Positions 1-8,664 of a stretch of DNA of 64,000 bases are shown here, in pieces. Where the stretch lies: positions 1 to 64,000 of the forward strand of contig NZ_SJDM01000015.1 in assembly GCF_004761865.1 (NCBI RefSeq). Direction: 5' to 3'. Source of the stretch: Crenalkalicoccus roseus. GTDB taxonomy: Bacteria > Pseudomonadota > Alphaproteobacteria > Acetobacterales > Acetobacteraceae. Positions within the stretch are counted from its first letter, which is position 1, and every line of letters starts with the position of its first letter. The notes beneath the pieces are model-generated. The model was not told the origin of the DNA and searched no databases. It saw only the letters and a program-made list of their open reading frames with translations. The position numbers and the translations under genes were made by a program.

Positions 1-362
1 CGCCGGGCCCCGCGCCGGCGGAGGCGCCGCCCGTCGCCGCCGCGCCGGCGGCGCCGGCGTCGGCCGCGCGCCAGCCATCGGCGAGCTATGTCGGCCGCCT
101 GCTCGCCGCCCTCGACCGGCACAAGGACTATCCCTCCTCCGCGCGCTTCCGCCGGGCCGAGGGGGTGGCGCTGCTGCGCTTCACGATGCGCCGCGACGGC
201 AGCGTCGCCGCCTGGCAGATCGAGCGTTCGAGCGGCCATCGCGACCTCGACGCGGCCGTCGAGCAGATGATCCGGCGCGCCTCCCCCCTGCCCGCGCCCC
301 CGCCCGAGCTGGCGGGCGATCCGGTGGAGATCGTCGTCCCGGTCAGGTTCTCGCTGCGGTAG
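1..362 (+). CDS. TonB-family energy transducer, C-terminal part (5' truncated by window)
   Basis: The reading frame is open from base 3 to the TAG at 360-362, giving about 119 visible residues with no start in the window. The first 27 residues are a Pro/Ala-rich stretch like the periplasm-spanning linker of TonB proteins. The rest matches a TonB C-terminal domain: a helix (YVGRLLAALDRHKDYP), a beta strand with GVALLRFTMRRDGSV, a helix with LDAAVEQMIRRASPLP, and a final strand ending VPVRFSLR. In this family the C-terminal domain contacts the TonB box of outer-membrane receptors and passes on ExbB/ExbD energy. The partner genes must lie to the left if they are present. The family call is firm; the substrate is unknown. 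Confidence 0.85.
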   Translation, partial: PGPAPAEAPPVAAAPAAPASAARQPSASYVGRLLAALDRHKDYPSSARFRRAEGVALLRFTMRRDGSVAAWQIERSSGHRDLDAAVEQMIRRASPLPAPPPELAGDPVEIVVPVRFSLR

Positions 363-453
363 GGGCAGGCGCCCGGCGCGCGCCGCCGCGCGGGATCCGG
401 CGGCGGCACCGCCGGGTTGGTGCCTCGGCCGCCCGGAGGGAGGGACGGAAGCG

Positions 454-473
454 TGATCCGCCAGGGCGGATCA
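454..473. repeat. Palindromic intergenic repeat, copy 1
   Basis: A near-perfect palindrome (arms TGATCCGCC and GGCGGATCA, two-base centre) sits just upstream of the TPR gene. The 13-mer GCGTGATCCGCCA at 451-463 recurs exactly at 31887-31899, also in a non-coding gap and behind a similar CGGGAGGGA-like stretch. It is treated as one copy of a short interspersed repeat family found at four places in this window. It might also act as a terminator for the TonB-like gene. Confidence 0.55.
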
Positions 474-494
474 TGCTGTAGAACGCCGCGCGTG

Positions 495-1298
495 ATGCGC
501 CTCCTCCCTCCGCTTCCGGCCGGCGCCCTGGCCGGCCTCCTCCTCGCCGCGGCGGGCGCCGCCGCGGAGACCGCCCTGCCGCTGCCTCCCCGCCTGCCCG
601 AGCCGCCGCAGGCCGCGCCGGATCGCGGGCGCTGCGCGGCGCTGCTGCGGCAGGGCCCCGAGGCGGCCTTCCCCGCCGCCGAGGCCTGGCGGCAGGCCGG
701 CGGCGGGGAGGAGGCGGAGCGCTGCGCCGCCCTCGCCCTGCTCGGCCTCGGGGAGAGCGCGCGCGCAGCGGAGCGGCTGGAGGCGCTGGCGCTGCGCAGC
801 GGCGCCGACCGCGCGGCGCGTGCCGCCCTCTTCGCCCAGGCGGGGCAGGCCTGGATGCTGGCCGGGGAGGCCGACCGCGCCTTCGCCGCCGCCACCCTGG
901 GGCTGACGCTCGCGCCCGAGGATGCGGAGCTGCTGCTCGACCGCGCCGTCGCCCTCGGCACCGCCAGGCGCTTCGCGGAGGCGCGGGAGGATCTGGACCG
1001 GCTGCTGGCGCTGGATCCCGGGCGGGCGGAGGGCTGGGTGCTGCGGGCCGCGGCGCTGCGCAACCTCGGCCGCCTCGCGGAGGCCGAGGCGGACATCGCC
1101 CGCGCGCTGTCCCTGGCGCCCGACCATGCGGAGGCGCTGCTGGAGCGCGGTCTGCTCCGCCGCCACCGCGGCGACCTGGCGGGGGCGCGCGGGGATTGGG
1201 GGCGGGTGATCGCGCTCGCCCCCGGCTCGGCCACCGCCGAGCTGGCGGCGGAGAACCTGGCGACGCTGGGCGGGGCGGCGTCGCCGCGGCGGCGCTAG
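495..1298 (+). CDS. Exported tetratricopeptide repeat protein
   Basis: A 267-residue protein beginning MRLLPPLPAGALAG, followed by an Ala/Leu-rich stretch to about residue 24 that reads as a Sec signal peptide. I chose ATG 495 because it starts the signal peptide; in-frame codons upstream give an unlikely basic extension. Residues about 95-245 form helical repeats with typical TPR spacing (ALDPGRAEGWVLRAAALRNLGRLAEAEADIARALSLAPDHAEALLERG and similar units in series). TPR domains are protein-interaction scaffolds, so a periplasmic assembly or binding role is plausible but not specified. Its TAG stop is also the first three bases of an intergenic repeat. It follows the TonB-like gene by about 130 bases. 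Confidence 0.8.
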   Translation: MRLLPPLPAGALAGLLLAAAGAAAETALPLPPRLPEPPQAAPDRGRCAALLRQGPEAAFPAAEAWRQAGGGEEAERCAALALLGLGESARAAERLEALALRSGADRAARAALFAQAGQAWMLAGEADRAFAAATLGLTLAPEDAELLLDRAVALGTARRFAEAREDLDRLLALDPGRAEGWVLRAAALRNLGRLAEAEADIARALSLAPDHAEALLERGLLRRHRGDLAGARGDWGRVIALAPGSATAELAAENLATLGGAASPRRR

Positions 1299-1411
1299 AG
1301 CGGGTCGCGGACGGCTGGGAACCGCCGGGGGCGTGACTCTGCCCTACAAACGATGGGCTGGAGCCGTTTCCGCGGTCATGGCCGCGTGGAAACGGCTCTA
1401 GCGCCTGATCG
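1296..1411. repeat. Interspersed intergenic repeat, copy 2, with strong hairpin at 1361-1398
   Basis: The stretch starting TAGAGCGGGTCGCGGACGGC resembles 31847 onward (TAGAGCAGATCGCGGAGGGC) and ends with TCTAGCGCCTGATC, which recurs exactly at 33193-33206. Between these ends lies an inverted repeat: GAGCCGTTTCC at 1361-1371 pairs with GGAAACGGCTC at 1388-1398, and the loop region is partly paired too. It fills the gap between the TPR gene and ffh. A non-autonomous mobile palindrome or a transcription terminator would both fit. Confidence 0.55.
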
Positions 1412-1497
1412 CGTTCCGGTGGCCCCCTGGACGGGTGAGAGGCTCGCACGGGTCGTATCCCGGGCCGTGGCGTAGCAGCGGATCGCGGGCGGGCGGC

Positions 1498-1526
1498 TTG
1501 ACCCTGGCGGCGGCGGGGCGTAATCC
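1498..1526 (+). promoter_or_regulatory. Weak sigma-70-like promoter candidate for ffh operon
   Basis: TTGACC at 1498-1503 is a good -35 hexamer. Seventeen bases later lies TAATCC at 1521-1526, a poor -10. This is the best vegetative-type match in the 396-base gap (1299-1694) before ffh; the left third of the gap is repeat sequence. I saw no 4.5S RNA or other RNA gene in the gap. The call is tentative. Confidence 0.25.
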
Positions 1527-1694
1527 CGCCCCTCCGCCGGGGTGGTCCCGGCCCATCGGTCGCCCTGCGCGGCAGGGCGGCTCCGCCGCTCCGCGAAGGC
1601 TCGCGCAGCGGCGCGTTCTGTCTTGGGGCGGGCGCGCGGGCGCCCGGCTCCGTCCGGGCGGATGGCCAAGGCGAGGGAAGGCGATCGGCCGCTG

Positions 1695-3080
1695 ATGTTC
1701 GAGGCGCTGTCGAGCAGGCTGAACGGGGTATTCGACCGGCTGCGCCGCCGCGGCGCGCTGTCCGAGGCCGATGTGCAGGAGGCGCTGCGCGAGGTGCGCA
1801 TCGCCCTGCTCGAGGCCGACGTCGCCCTGCCGGTGGTGAAGGACTTCATCGCCCGGGTGCGCGAGCGCGCGGTGGGCCAGGAGGTGATCCGCTCCGTCTC
1901 CCCGGCGCAGCAGGTCATCAAGATCGTCAACGACTGCCTGGTGGAGGCGCTGGGCGGGGGTGGGGAGGGGCCGCGCGGCCTCGACCTCAACGCCCCGGCG
2001 CCGGTGCCGGTGCTGATGGTCGGCCTGCAGGGCTCGGGCAAGACCACCACCTCGGGCAAGATCGCGCTCCGGCTGCGCACGCGCGAGAAGAAGAAGGTGC
2101 TGCTCGCCTCGCTCGACGTGCAGCGCCCGGCGGCGCAGCTCCAGCTCGCCCAGCTCGCGGAGCGGGCGGGGGTGGCGAGCCTGCCGATCGTCCCGGGCCA
2201 GGGGCCGCTCGAGATCGCGGCGCGCGCCATGGACGTGGCGCGGCGCGAGCTCTACGACGTGGTGATCCTCGACACCGCCGGCCGCCTCGCCATCGACGAG
2301 GCGCTGATGGCCGAGGTCGCGGCGGTGAAGGCGGCGACGCGACCGCACGAGACGCTGCTGGTCGTGGACGCCATGACCGGCCAGGACGCGGTGAACACCG
2401 CCAGGGCCTTCCAGGAGAAGGTCGGCGTCACCGGCATCGTCATGACGCGGGTGGACGGCGATGCCCGCGGCGGCGCGGCGCTGTCCATGCGCGCCGTGAC
2501 CGGCGCCCCGATCAAGCTGCTCGGCGCCGGCGAGAAGCTCGACGCGCTGGAGGAGTTCCACCCCGACCGCATCGCCAACCGCATCCTCGGCATGGGCGAC
2601 ATCGTCTCGCTGGTCGAGCGCGCGGCGGAGACGATCGACCGCGAGCAGGCGGAGAAGCTCGCGGCGAAGATGCAGAAGGGGCAGTTCGACCTCGAGGACT
2701 ACGCGAACCAGCTCAGGCAGATCACCAAGATGGGCAGCCTCTCGGGGATCCTCGGCATGCTGCCCGGCATCGGCAGGATGAAGCAGCAGATCGAGGAGGC
2801 GAACCTCGACCAGACGATGCTGAAGCGCCAGGCCGCGATCATCGGCAGCATGACGCCGGCCGAGCGGCGCCGGCCCGAGATCATCAAGGCCTCGCGCAAG
2901 CGGCGCATCGCCGCCGGCTCCGGCACCACGGTGCAGGAGGTGAACCGGCTGCTGAAGCAGTTCGACGACATGTCCACGATGATGAAGCGGATGAACAAGA
3001 TGGGCCAGAAGGGGCTGATGCGGGGCGGGCTCGCCGCGCTGCTGCCCCCCGGCCTGCGGGGCGGCGGACGCCCCTTCTGA
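1695..3080 (+). CDS. ffh: Signal recognition particle GTPase Ffh (SRP54)
   Basis: A 461-residue protein that binds 4.5S RNA and signal peptides of nascent membrane proteins and docks with FtsY. The N domain (1-90) is followed by the GTPase domain with the P-loop [10 protein letters not shown] at 110-119, then DTAGR and TRVDGD. The Met-rich M domain (about 320-440) contains [16 protein letters not shown] 1695 was chosen because [13 protein letters not shown] is the family N-terminus; the frame stays open upstream but reads as low-complexity basic sequence. It heads the conserved operon with rpsP, rimM, trmD and rplS; rpsP starts 31 bases after its stop. Confidence 0.98.
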   Translation: MFEALSSRLNGVFDRLRRRGALSEADVQEALREVRIALLEADVALPVVKDFIARVRERAVGQEVIRSVSPAQQVIKIVNDCLVEALGGGGEGPRGLDLNAPAPVPVLMVGLQGSGKTTTSGKIALRLRTREKKKVLLASLDVQRPAAQLQLAQLAERAGVASLPIVPGQGPLEIAARAMDVARRELYDVVILDTAGRLAIDEALMAEVAAVKAATRPHETLLVVDAMTGQDAVNTARAFQEKVGVTGIVMTRVDGDARGGAALSMRAVTGAPIKLLGAGEKLDALEEFHPDRIANRILGMGDIVSLVERAAETIDREQAEKLAAKMQKGQFDLEDYANQLRQITKMGSLSGILGMLPGIGRMKQQIEEANLDQTMLKRQAAIIGSMTPAERRRPEIIKASRKRRIAAGSGTTVQEVNRLLKQFDDMSTMMKRMNKMGQKGLMRGGLAALLPPGLRGGGRPF

Positions 3081-3111
3081 ACCACGACCCAGGAGCAGGA
3101 AGAAGAGACCG

Positions 3112-3453
3112 ATGGGCCTGAAGATCCGCCTCGCGCGCGCCGGCGCCAAGAAGCGCCCCTACTACCACATCGTGGTGGCGGACAGCCGCGCGCCGCGCGA
3201 CGGCCGCTTCATCGAGAAGGTGGGCAGCTACAACCCGATGCTGCCCTCGGACCACGCCGACCGCGTGCGGCTGCAGGACGAGCGGCTGCGCCACTGGCTC
3301 GGCCAGGGCGCCGTCGCCACCGACCGGGTGGCGCGGTTCCTCGGCAAGGCGGGTCTCGCGCCGATGCCCGAGATCCGCGAGCAGCCGAAGCGCTCGGCGC
3401 CGAAGAAGAAGGCGCAGGAGCGCGCCGCCGCCGCCGCCGCCGCGGCCGGCTGA
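3112..3453 (+). CDS. rpsP: 30S ribosomal protein S16
   Basis: A 113-residue protein beginning [20 protein letters not shown], the S16 signature, with [13 protein letters not shown] following. S16 is a primary assembly protein of the 30S 5' domain. The core ends near residue 85. The remaining tail is Lys- then Ala-rich (eight Ala in nine residues), a common alphaproteobacterial extension. A good Shine-Dalgarno, AGGAGCAGGAAGA, lies at about 3090-3102. It is second in the ffh-rpsP-rimM-trmD-rplS operon. Confidence 0.98.
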   Translation: MGLKIRLARAGAKKRPYYHIVVADSRAPRDGRFIEKVGSYNPMLPSDHADRVRLQDERLRHWLGQGAVATDRVARFLGKAGLAPMPEIREQPKRSAPKKKAQERAAAAAAAAG

Positions 3454-3479
3454 GGCGCGCCGCGCGGCGGGCGTGACAG

Positions 3480-4004
3480 GTGGCGGGCAGGCGCATCCTG
3501 GTGGGGGAGATCGGGCGGCCGCACGGCGTGCGCGGCCTGGTGCGGCTCAGGAGCTTCACCGCCGATCCCGCCGCCATCGCCGGTTACGGCCCGCTGACCG
3601 ATGAGGCGGGGGCGCGCCGCTTCGCCGTCACCCTGCTCGGCGGCGGGATCGCCCGCATCGAGGGGGTGACGGACCGCGACGCCGCCGCGCGCCTGACCGG
3701 CACGCGCCTCTACGCCGAGCGCGACCGCCTGCCGCCGCCGGGGGAGGAGGAGTTCTACCTCGCCGACCTGATCGGCCTTGCCGTCGAGACCGAGGCGGGC
3801 CGGGCGCTCGGCCGCGTCGCGGCGGTGGAGGACCACGGGGCGGGCGCCTTCCTGGTGGTGACGGATGGCCGGGCGGAGCATCTGCTGCCCTTCACCCGCG
3901 CGGTGGTGCCGGTGGTGGACCTCGCCGCCGGCCGCCTGGTCGTCGCGCCGCCCGCGGAGGTGGTGGTGCCGCCCGCCCCGGACGAAGGGGAGAGCGCGGC
4001 ATGA
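3480..4004 (+). CDS. rimM: Ribosome maturation factor RimM
   Basis: A 174-residue protein with a GTG start. The N-terminal beta-barrel opens with [19 protein letters not shown] (residues about 5-23), the hallmark of RimM. A PRC-barrel follows from about residue 93 ([15 protein letters not shown]). RimM binds S19 in the 30S head and helps late assembly of the 16S 3' domain. It sits 26 bases after rpsP, and its TGA overlaps the trmD start in an ATGA junction at 4001-4004, so the two are probably translationally coupled. Confidence 0.96.
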   Translation: MAGRRILVGEIGRPHGVRGLVRLRSFTADPAAIAGYGPLTDEAGARRFAVTLLGGGIARIEGVTDRDAAARLTGTRLYAERDRLPPPGEEEFYLADLIGLAVETEAGRALGRVAAVEDHGAGAFLVVTDGRAEHLLPFTRAVVPVVDLAAGRLVVAPPAEVVVPPAPDEGESAA

Positions 4005-4747
4005 GCTGGCGCGCCACCGTGCTGACCCTGTTCCCGGAGATGTTCCCGGGGCCGCTCGGCCATTCGCTCGCCGGCCGGGCGCTGCGCGAGGGGCGCTGGG
4101 CGCTTTCCGCCCTCGACATCCGCGGCTTCGCCGCCGACCGCCACCGCACCGTGGACGACGCGCCCTTCGGCGGCGGGCCGGGCATGGTGATGCGCCCGGA
4201 CGTGGTGGACGCCGCCTGCGCCGCGGCGCTGGCCGAGGGGCCGGCGGAGCGGCCGCTCATCTACCTCACGCCGCGCGGGCGGCTGCTCGACCAGGCGCTG
4301 GTGCGCGACCTCGCCGCCGGGCCGGGGCTGATCCTGCTCTGCGGCCGCTACGAGGGGGTGGACCAGCGCGTGGTCGAGGCGCGGGGCATGATCGAGCTTT
4401 CGATCGGCGACTACGTGCTCTCGGGCGGCGAGCCGGCGGCGCTGGTGCTGCTCGATGCCTGCGTGCGGCTGCTGCCGGGGGTGATGGGCGCGGGGGCGGC
4501 GAGCGCGGAGGAGGAGAGCCACGGCGCCGCGGGGCTGCTGGAATATCCGCACTATACGCGCCCCGCGGAGTGGCAGGGGCGGCGGGTGCCGGAGGTGCTG
4601 CTGTCCGGCCACCATGCCGAGGTGGCGCGCTGGCGGCGGGCGGAGAGCGAGCGGATCACGCGCGAGCGGCGGCCCGACCTGTGGTCGCGCCGGGATCGCA
4701 ACGACGCGGCGGAGGGGGGCATTGCCGGCCACCCCGCCGCCGCCTAA
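4001..4747 (+). CDS. trmD: tRNA (guanine-N1-)-methyltransferase TrmD
   Basis: A 248-residue SAM-dependent enzyme that makes m1G37 next to the anticodon, preventing +1 frameshifting. The N-terminal SPOUT domain starts [18 protein letters not shown] and holds FGGGPGMVM. The trefoil-knot region has [13 protein letters not shown] and [15 protein letters not shown], and the C-terminal domain follows HYTRPAEW. Length and motifs match the family. It overlaps rimM by four bases and is followed after 25 bases by rplS. The nearby prfB depends on a +1 shift, but that link is incidental. Confidence 0.97.
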   Translation: MSWRATVLTLFPEMFPGPLGHSLAGRALREGRWALSALDIRGFAADRHRTVDDAPFGGGPGMVMRPDVVDAACAAALAEGPAERPLIYLTPRGRLLDQALVRDLAAGPGLILLCGRYEGVDQRVVEARGMIELSIGDYVLSGGEPAALVLLDACVRLLPGVMGAGAASAEEESHGAAGLLEYPHYTRPAEWQGRRVPEVLLSGHHAEVARWRRAESERITRERRPDLWSRRDRNDAAEGGIAGHPAAA

Positions 4748-4772
4748 AGGATCGCACGAGAGGATCAGACCG

Positions 4773-5189
4773 ATGAACCTGTTGCAGCAGTTCGAGGCGG
4801 AGCAGATGGCGCGCCTCGCCGCCGCCCGCCCGGTGCCGGAATTCGCGCCCGGCGACACGGTGCGGGTGATGGTGAAGGTGGTGGAGGGCGAGCGCAGCCG
4901 CGTCCAGGCCTATGAGGGCGTGGTGATCGCGCGCTCCAACCGCGGGGTGAACAGCAGCTTCACCGTGCGCAAGCTCTCCTACGGCGAGGGGGTGGAGCGC
5001 GTCTTCCCGCTCTACTCCCCGGCGATCGCCGAGATCCAGGTGGTGCGGCGCGGCCGGGTGCGGCGCGCGAAGCTCTACTACCTGCGCGGGCGCACCGGCA
5101 AGGCGGCGCGCATCCAGGAGAAGTCCACCCCGAGGGGCGGCGCCTCGGCCGCGGCCGAAGGGGCCGCCGCCGACCAGCCGCAGGCCTGA
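4773..5189 (+). CDS. rplS: 50S ribosomal protein L19
   Basis: A 138-residue protein beginning [12 protein letters not shown], with family motifs [32 protein letters not shown] and the basic stretch [21 protein letters not shown]19 lies at the 30S-50S interface. ATG 4773 follows GAGAGG at 4758-4763; the frame is open further upstream into trmD but that region is a shadow. The last 20 residues are an Ala/Gly-rich tail. It is the last gene of the ffh operon; leuC follows after 91 bases. Confidence 0.97.
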   Translation: MNLLQQFEAEQMARLAAARPVPEFAPGDTVRVMVKVVEGERSRVQAYEGVVIARSNRGVNSSFTVRKLSYGEGVERVFPLYSPAIAEIQVVRRGRVRRAKLYYLRGRTGKAARIQEKSTPRGGASAAAEGAAADQPQA

Positions 5190-5280
5190 TTGCAACCACG
5201 CCCGGGCACCAGCCGCCTTCCCCGGCCCTGGCCACCGGGCGCGCCGCGCCCGTCGCGGCATTGAACCGGTGAGGTGAGCC

Positions 5281-6711
5281 ATGTCCGGGCAGACGCCGAA
5301 GACGCTGTTCGACAAGATCTGGGACGCGCATGTCGTCGAGACGCTGCCCGACGGCACGGCACTGCTCTACATCGACCTCCACCTCACCCACGAGGTGACG
5401 ACGCCGCAGGCCTTCGAGGGGCTGCGCCAGGCCGGCCGCCGGGTGCGACGGCCCGACCTGACCCTGGCGGTGGTGGACCACAACATCGCCACCGACGAGA
5501 GCCGCCGCACCGGCATCGAGGACCCGGAGAGCCGACTGCAGGTCGAGACGCTGGAGAGGAACGTCCGGGAATTCGGCGTCCCCTACATCCCGCTGCTCGA
5601 CGCGCGGCAGGGCATCGTGCACGTGATCGGGCCGGAGCTCGGCCGCTCCCTGCCCGGCATGACCATCGTCTGCGGGGACAGCCACACCTCCACCCACGGC
5701 GCCCTCGGCGCGCTCGCCTTCGGCATCGGCACGAGCGAGGTGGAGCACGTGCTGGCGACGCAGACGCTGCTGCAGAAGCCGGCCAGGAACATGCGCGTCC
5801 TGGTCGAGGGCAACCTCGCCTTCGGCTGCTCGGCCAAGGACATCGTGCTGGCGATCATCGGCAGGATCGGCACCGCAGGCGGCACCGGCCACGTGATCGA
5901 GTACGCCGGCGATGCGATCCGCGCCCTCGACATGGCCGGGCGCATGACGGTGTGCAACATGTCCATCGAGGCCGGGGCGCGCGCCGGCATGGTGGCGCCG
6001 GACGAGACCACCTACGACTACATCCGCCGCACCCCCTACGGCCCGAAGGGCGAGGCTTTCGAGCAGGCGCTGCGCTGGTGGCGCACCCTGCCCTCCGATC
6101 CGGGGGCGCGCTTCGACACCGAGGTGCGGCTCGCCGCGCACGAGATCGCGCCGCAGGTGACCTGGGGCACCAGCCCGGAGACGGTGCTGCCGATCACCGG
6201 CGCGGTGCCGGACCCGGAGGCGGAGCCGAACGAGGCGCGGCGCGCGCAGATGCGCCGCATGATCGAGTACATGGGCCTCACCCCCGGTCAGCGCCTGCAG
6301 GACCTGAAGGTGGACGTGGTCTTCATCGGCTCCTGCACCAACAGCCGGATCGAGGACATCCGCGCCGCCGCCGCCATCGCCCGCGGCCGCAGGGTGGCCG
6401 AGGGCGTGCGCGCCATGGTGGTGCCGGGCTCGGGCCTGGTGAAGAAGCAGGCGGAGGAGGAGGGGCTCGACCGCATCCTGAAGGAGGCGGGCTTCGAATG
6501 GCGCGAGCCCGGCTGCTCCATGTGCCTCGGCATGAACCCGGACAAGCTGACGCCGGGGCAGCGCTGCGCCTCCACCTCCAACCGCAATTTCGAGGGGCGG
6601 CAGGGGCCGGGCGGGCGCACCCACCTGCTCTCCCCGGCCATGGCCGCCGCCGCCGCCATCGCCGGGCGGCTCGCCGATGTGCGCGACTTCCAGCCGAAGG
6701 AGGCGGCGTGA
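5281..6711 (+). CDS. leuC: 3-isopropylmalate dehydratase, large subunit
   Basis: A 476-residue aconitase-family subunit. With LeuD it isomerises 2-isopropylmalate to 3-isopropylmalate in leucine synthesis. It starts [19 protein letters not shown], contains [21 protein letters not shown], and carries the 4Fe-4S ligands in GSCTNSR and [12 protein letters not shown]. The length is usual for the bacterial LeuC type. GGTGAGG lies just upstream of ATG 5281. Its TGA at 6709-6711 shares one base with the leuD ATG, so coupled translation at an equal ratio is likely. Confidence 0.97.
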   Translation: MSGQTPKTLFDKIWDAHVVETLPDGTALLYIDLHLTHEVTTPQAFEGLRQAGRRVRRPDLTLAVVDHNIATDESRRTGIEDPESRLQVETLERNVREFGVPYIPLLDARQGIVHVIGPELGRSLPGMTIVCGDSHTSTHGALGALAFGIGTSEVEHVLATQTLLQKPARNMRVLVEGNLAFGCSAKDIVLAIIGRIGTAGGTGHVIEYAGDAIRALDMAGRMTVCNMSIEAGARAGMVAPDETTYDYIRRTPYGPKGEAFEQALRWWRTLPSDPGARFDTEVRLAAHEIAPQVTWGTSPETVLPITGAVPDPEAEPNEARRAQMRRMIEYMGLTPGQRLQDLKVDVVFIGSCTNSRIEDIRAAAAIARGRRVAEGVRAMVVPGSGLVKKQAEEEGLDRILKEAGFEWREPGCSMCLGMNPDKLTPGQRCASTSNRNFEGRQGPGGRTHLLSPAMAAAAAIAGRLADVRDFQPKEAA

Positions 6712-7325
6712 TGCAGCCCTTCACCACGCTGACCGGCATCGCCGCGCCGCTGCCGCGCGCGAACGTGGACACCGACCAGATCATCCCCGCCCGCTTCCTG
6801 AAGTCCATCAGCCGTTCGGGCTTCGGCAAGAACCTCTTCGCCAATTTCCGCTACCGCGAGGACGGCTCGGAGAACCCCGACTTCGTGCTGAACCAGGAGC
6901 CCTACCGCAGGGCCGAGATCCTGATCGCCTTCGAGAATTTCGGCTGCGGCTCGAGCCGCGAGCACGCGCCCTGGGCGCTGCTCGACTTCGGCATACGCTG
7001 CGTCATCGCGCCCGACTTCGCCGACATCTTCCACAACAACTGCTTCAAGAACGGCATCCTGCCGGTGCGCCTGCCGCGGGAGGTGTGCGAGCGGCTGATG
7101 GAGGACGCCCGCCTGGGCGGCAACGCCCGCATCACCGTGGACCTGGAGCGCCAGGTGGTGGTGCGCCCGAACGGGGAGGAGATCCCCTTCCAGGTGGACC
7201 CGCTGCGCCGCCACCTGCTGCTGAACGGCCTCGACGACATCGGCCAGACCCTGCAGCACGCCGCCGCCATAGACGCCTACGAGGCGCGGCAGCGCGCGAC
7301 CCAGCCCTGGCTGGCGGCGCGCTGA
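6711..7325 (+). CDS. leuD: 3-isopropylmalate dehydratase, small subunit
   Basis: A 204-residue swivel-domain partner of LeuC. It starts [30 protein letters not shown]; further family motifs are [16 protein letters not shown] and [17 protein letters not shown]. The ATG overlaps the leuC stop (TGATG). The leuB gene follows after 37 bases on the same strand. Nothing is missing or unusual. Confidence 0.97.
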   Translation: MQPFTTLTGIAAPLPRANVDTDQIIPARFLKSISRSGFGKNLFANFRYREDGSENPDFVLNQEPYRRAEILIAFENFGCGSSREHAPWALLDFGIRCVIAPDFADIFHNNCFKNGILPVRLPREVCERLMEDARLGGNARITVDLERQVVVRPNGEEIPFQVDPLRRHLLLNGLDDIGQTLQHAAAIDAYEARQRATQPWLAAR

Positions 7326-7362
7326 GCCAGCGCCCGCCACGCCCCACCCCTCCGGAGGTCCG

Positions 7363-8478
7363 ATGCCCTCGAACAAGAAGCTTCTCGTGCTGCCCGGCGA
7401 CGGCATCGGCCCCGAGGTGATGGCCGAGGTCCGCCGCGTCATCGACTGGATGGGCAGGCGCCGCGCCGTGACCTTCGACATCGAGGAGGGGCTGGTCGGC
7501 GGCGCCGCCCTCGACGCCGAGGGCAGCCCCTGCTCCGACGCCACGGTGGCGCGGGCGAAGGCGGCGGACGCGGTGCTGTTCGGCAGCGTCGGCGGCCCGA
7601 AGTGGGACGGGCTGCCCTTCGAGAAGCGGCCGGAGCTCGGCATCCTGCGGCTGCGCAAGGAGCTCGGCCTGTTCGCCAACCTGCGCCCGGCGGTGGTGCT
7701 GGACCCGCTGGTGGAGGCCTCCTCCCTCAAGCCGGACCTGGTGCGCGGCCTCGACATCATGATCGTGCGCGAGAGCACGGGCGGCATCTACTTCGGCGAG
7801 CCGCGCGGCATCCACACCGACGCGAAGGGCAGGCGCGTCGGCGTGGACACCGAGGTCTACAGCGAGGACGAGATCGCGCGCGTCGCGCGCGTCGCCTTCG
7901 ACCTCGCGCGCAAGCGGCGCAACAAGCTCACCAGCGTCGAGAAGGCGAACGTCATGCAGTCCGGCCGCCTCTGGCGCGCCGTGGTGACCGAGGTGGGCCG
8001 CGCCGAGTTCCCCGACGTCGAGCTCGAGCACATGTACGCCGACAACTGCGCGATGCAGCTCTGCGCCCGGCCGAAGCAGTTCGACGTGATCCTCGGCTCC
8101 AACCTGTTCGGCGACCTGCTCTCCGACCTCGCGGCGGCGCTGACCGGCTCGCTCGGCATGCTGCCCTCGGCCACCCTCGGCGCGGTGGACCCGGCCACCG
8201 GCAAGCGCCACGCGCTGTACGAGCCGGTGCACGGCAGCGCGCCGGACATCGCCGGCAAGGGCATCGCCAACCCCTGCGCGCAGCTCCTCTCCTTCGCCAT
8301 GCTGCTGCGCTGGTCCTTCGGCCTCGAGGAGGAGGCGCGGCTGGTGGAGACGGCGGTGGAGCGGGTGCTGGCCGGCGGGCTGCGCACCGCCGACATCATG
8401 CAGCCCGGCATGGCCCGCGTCGGCACCAGCGTGATGGGCGAGGCCGTGGTGCGCGAACTCGAAAAGCTCGCCGCCTGA
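7363..8478 (+). CDS. leuB: 3-isopropylmalate dehydrogenase
   Basis: A 371-residue NAD-dependent beta-decarboxylating dehydrogenase that makes 4-methyl-2-oxopentanoate in leucine synthesis. It has [17 protein letters not shown] near the N-terminus, the substrate-binding [13 protein letters not shown] and [15 protein letters not shown], the catalytic Lys region, and metal ligands in [21 protein letters not shown] strong GGAGG lies at about 7352-7356. It ends the leuCDB run and is followed by a GC-rich hairpin and then tRNA-Arg. Confidence 0.97.
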   Translation: MPSNKKLLVLPGDGIGPEVMAEVRRVIDWMGRRRAVTFDIEEGLVGGAALDAEGSPCSDATVARAKAADAVLFGSVGGPKWDGLPFEKRPELGILRLRKELGLFANLRPAVVLDPLVEASSLKPDLVRGLDIMIVRESTGGIYFGEPRGIHTDAKGRRVGVDTEVYSEDEIARVARVAFDLARKRRNKLTSVEKANVMQSGRLWRAVVTEVGRAEFPDVELEHMYADNCAMQLCARPKQFDVILGSNLFGDLLSDLAAALTGSLGMLPSATLGAVDPATGKRHALYEPVHGSAPDIAGKGIANPCAQLLSFAMLLRWSFGLEEEARLVETAVERVLAGGLRTADIMQPGMARVGTSVMGEAVVRELEKLAA

Positions 8479-8486
8479 ACCAGGGG

Positions 8487-8514
8487 GGCGGGGGGCTTGC
8501 GGAGGCGCCCCGCC
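8487..8514 (+). terminator. Hairpin after leuB, probable terminator
   Basis: Arms GGCGGGGGGC (8487-8496) and GCGCCCCGCC (8505-8514) pair with one G-G mismatch around an eight-base loop, nine bases after the leuB stop. Only two Ts follow, so it is at best an imperfect intrinsic terminator. Position and strength fit the end of the leu transcript. Confidence 0.4.
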
Positions 8515-8538
8515 TTCGCTATCTCCCGCCACCCCAGG

Positions 8539-8615
8539 GCGCCCGTAGCTCAACTGGATAGAGCATCAGACTACGGATCTGAGGGTTAGGGGTTCGAATC
8601 CTCTCGGGCGCGCCA
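8539..8615 (+). tRNA. tRNA-Arg (anticodon ACG), CCA encoded
   Basis: A full cloverleaf can be drawn. The acceptor GCGCCCG at 8539-8545 pairs with CGGGCGC at 8605-8611. The D arm is GCTC/GAGC. The anticodon stem is TCAGA/TCTGA around loop CTACGGA, with anticodon ACG at 8573-8575. A five-base variable loop and a T arm with GGTTCGAATCC follow, then discriminator G and encoded CCA at 8613-8615. Position 34 A would be deaminated to inosine by TadA, reading CGU, CGC and CGA. No integrase or attachment repeat is seen beside it. Confidence 0.97.
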
Positions 8616-8618
8616 TCC

Positions 8619-8637
8619 CGCCGCGCGGTGCGCGGCG
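8619..8637 (+). terminator. Hairpin after tRNA-Arg
   Basis: A perfect eight-pair stem (CGCCGCGC at 8619-8626 with GCGCGGCG at 8630-8637) around a three-base loop begins four bases after the encoded CCA. It could terminate the tRNA transcript, the converging histidine-kinase transcript, or both. No T run follows. Confidence 0.45.
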
Positions 8638-8664
8638 CCGCTCCATTCCCCGGAACGCGCGGCC

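Noticed and set aside
1299-1694. A 4.5S (SRP) RNA gene next to ffh
   Set aside because: The conserved SRP core (GGTCAGGTCCGGAAGG-like) is not visible. The gap is repeat sequence plus plain GC-rich DNA.
8539-8615. tRNA-Arg as an integration site of a genomic island
   Set aside because: No integrase and no direct repeat of the tRNA 3' end appear nearby, and the flanking genes look native.
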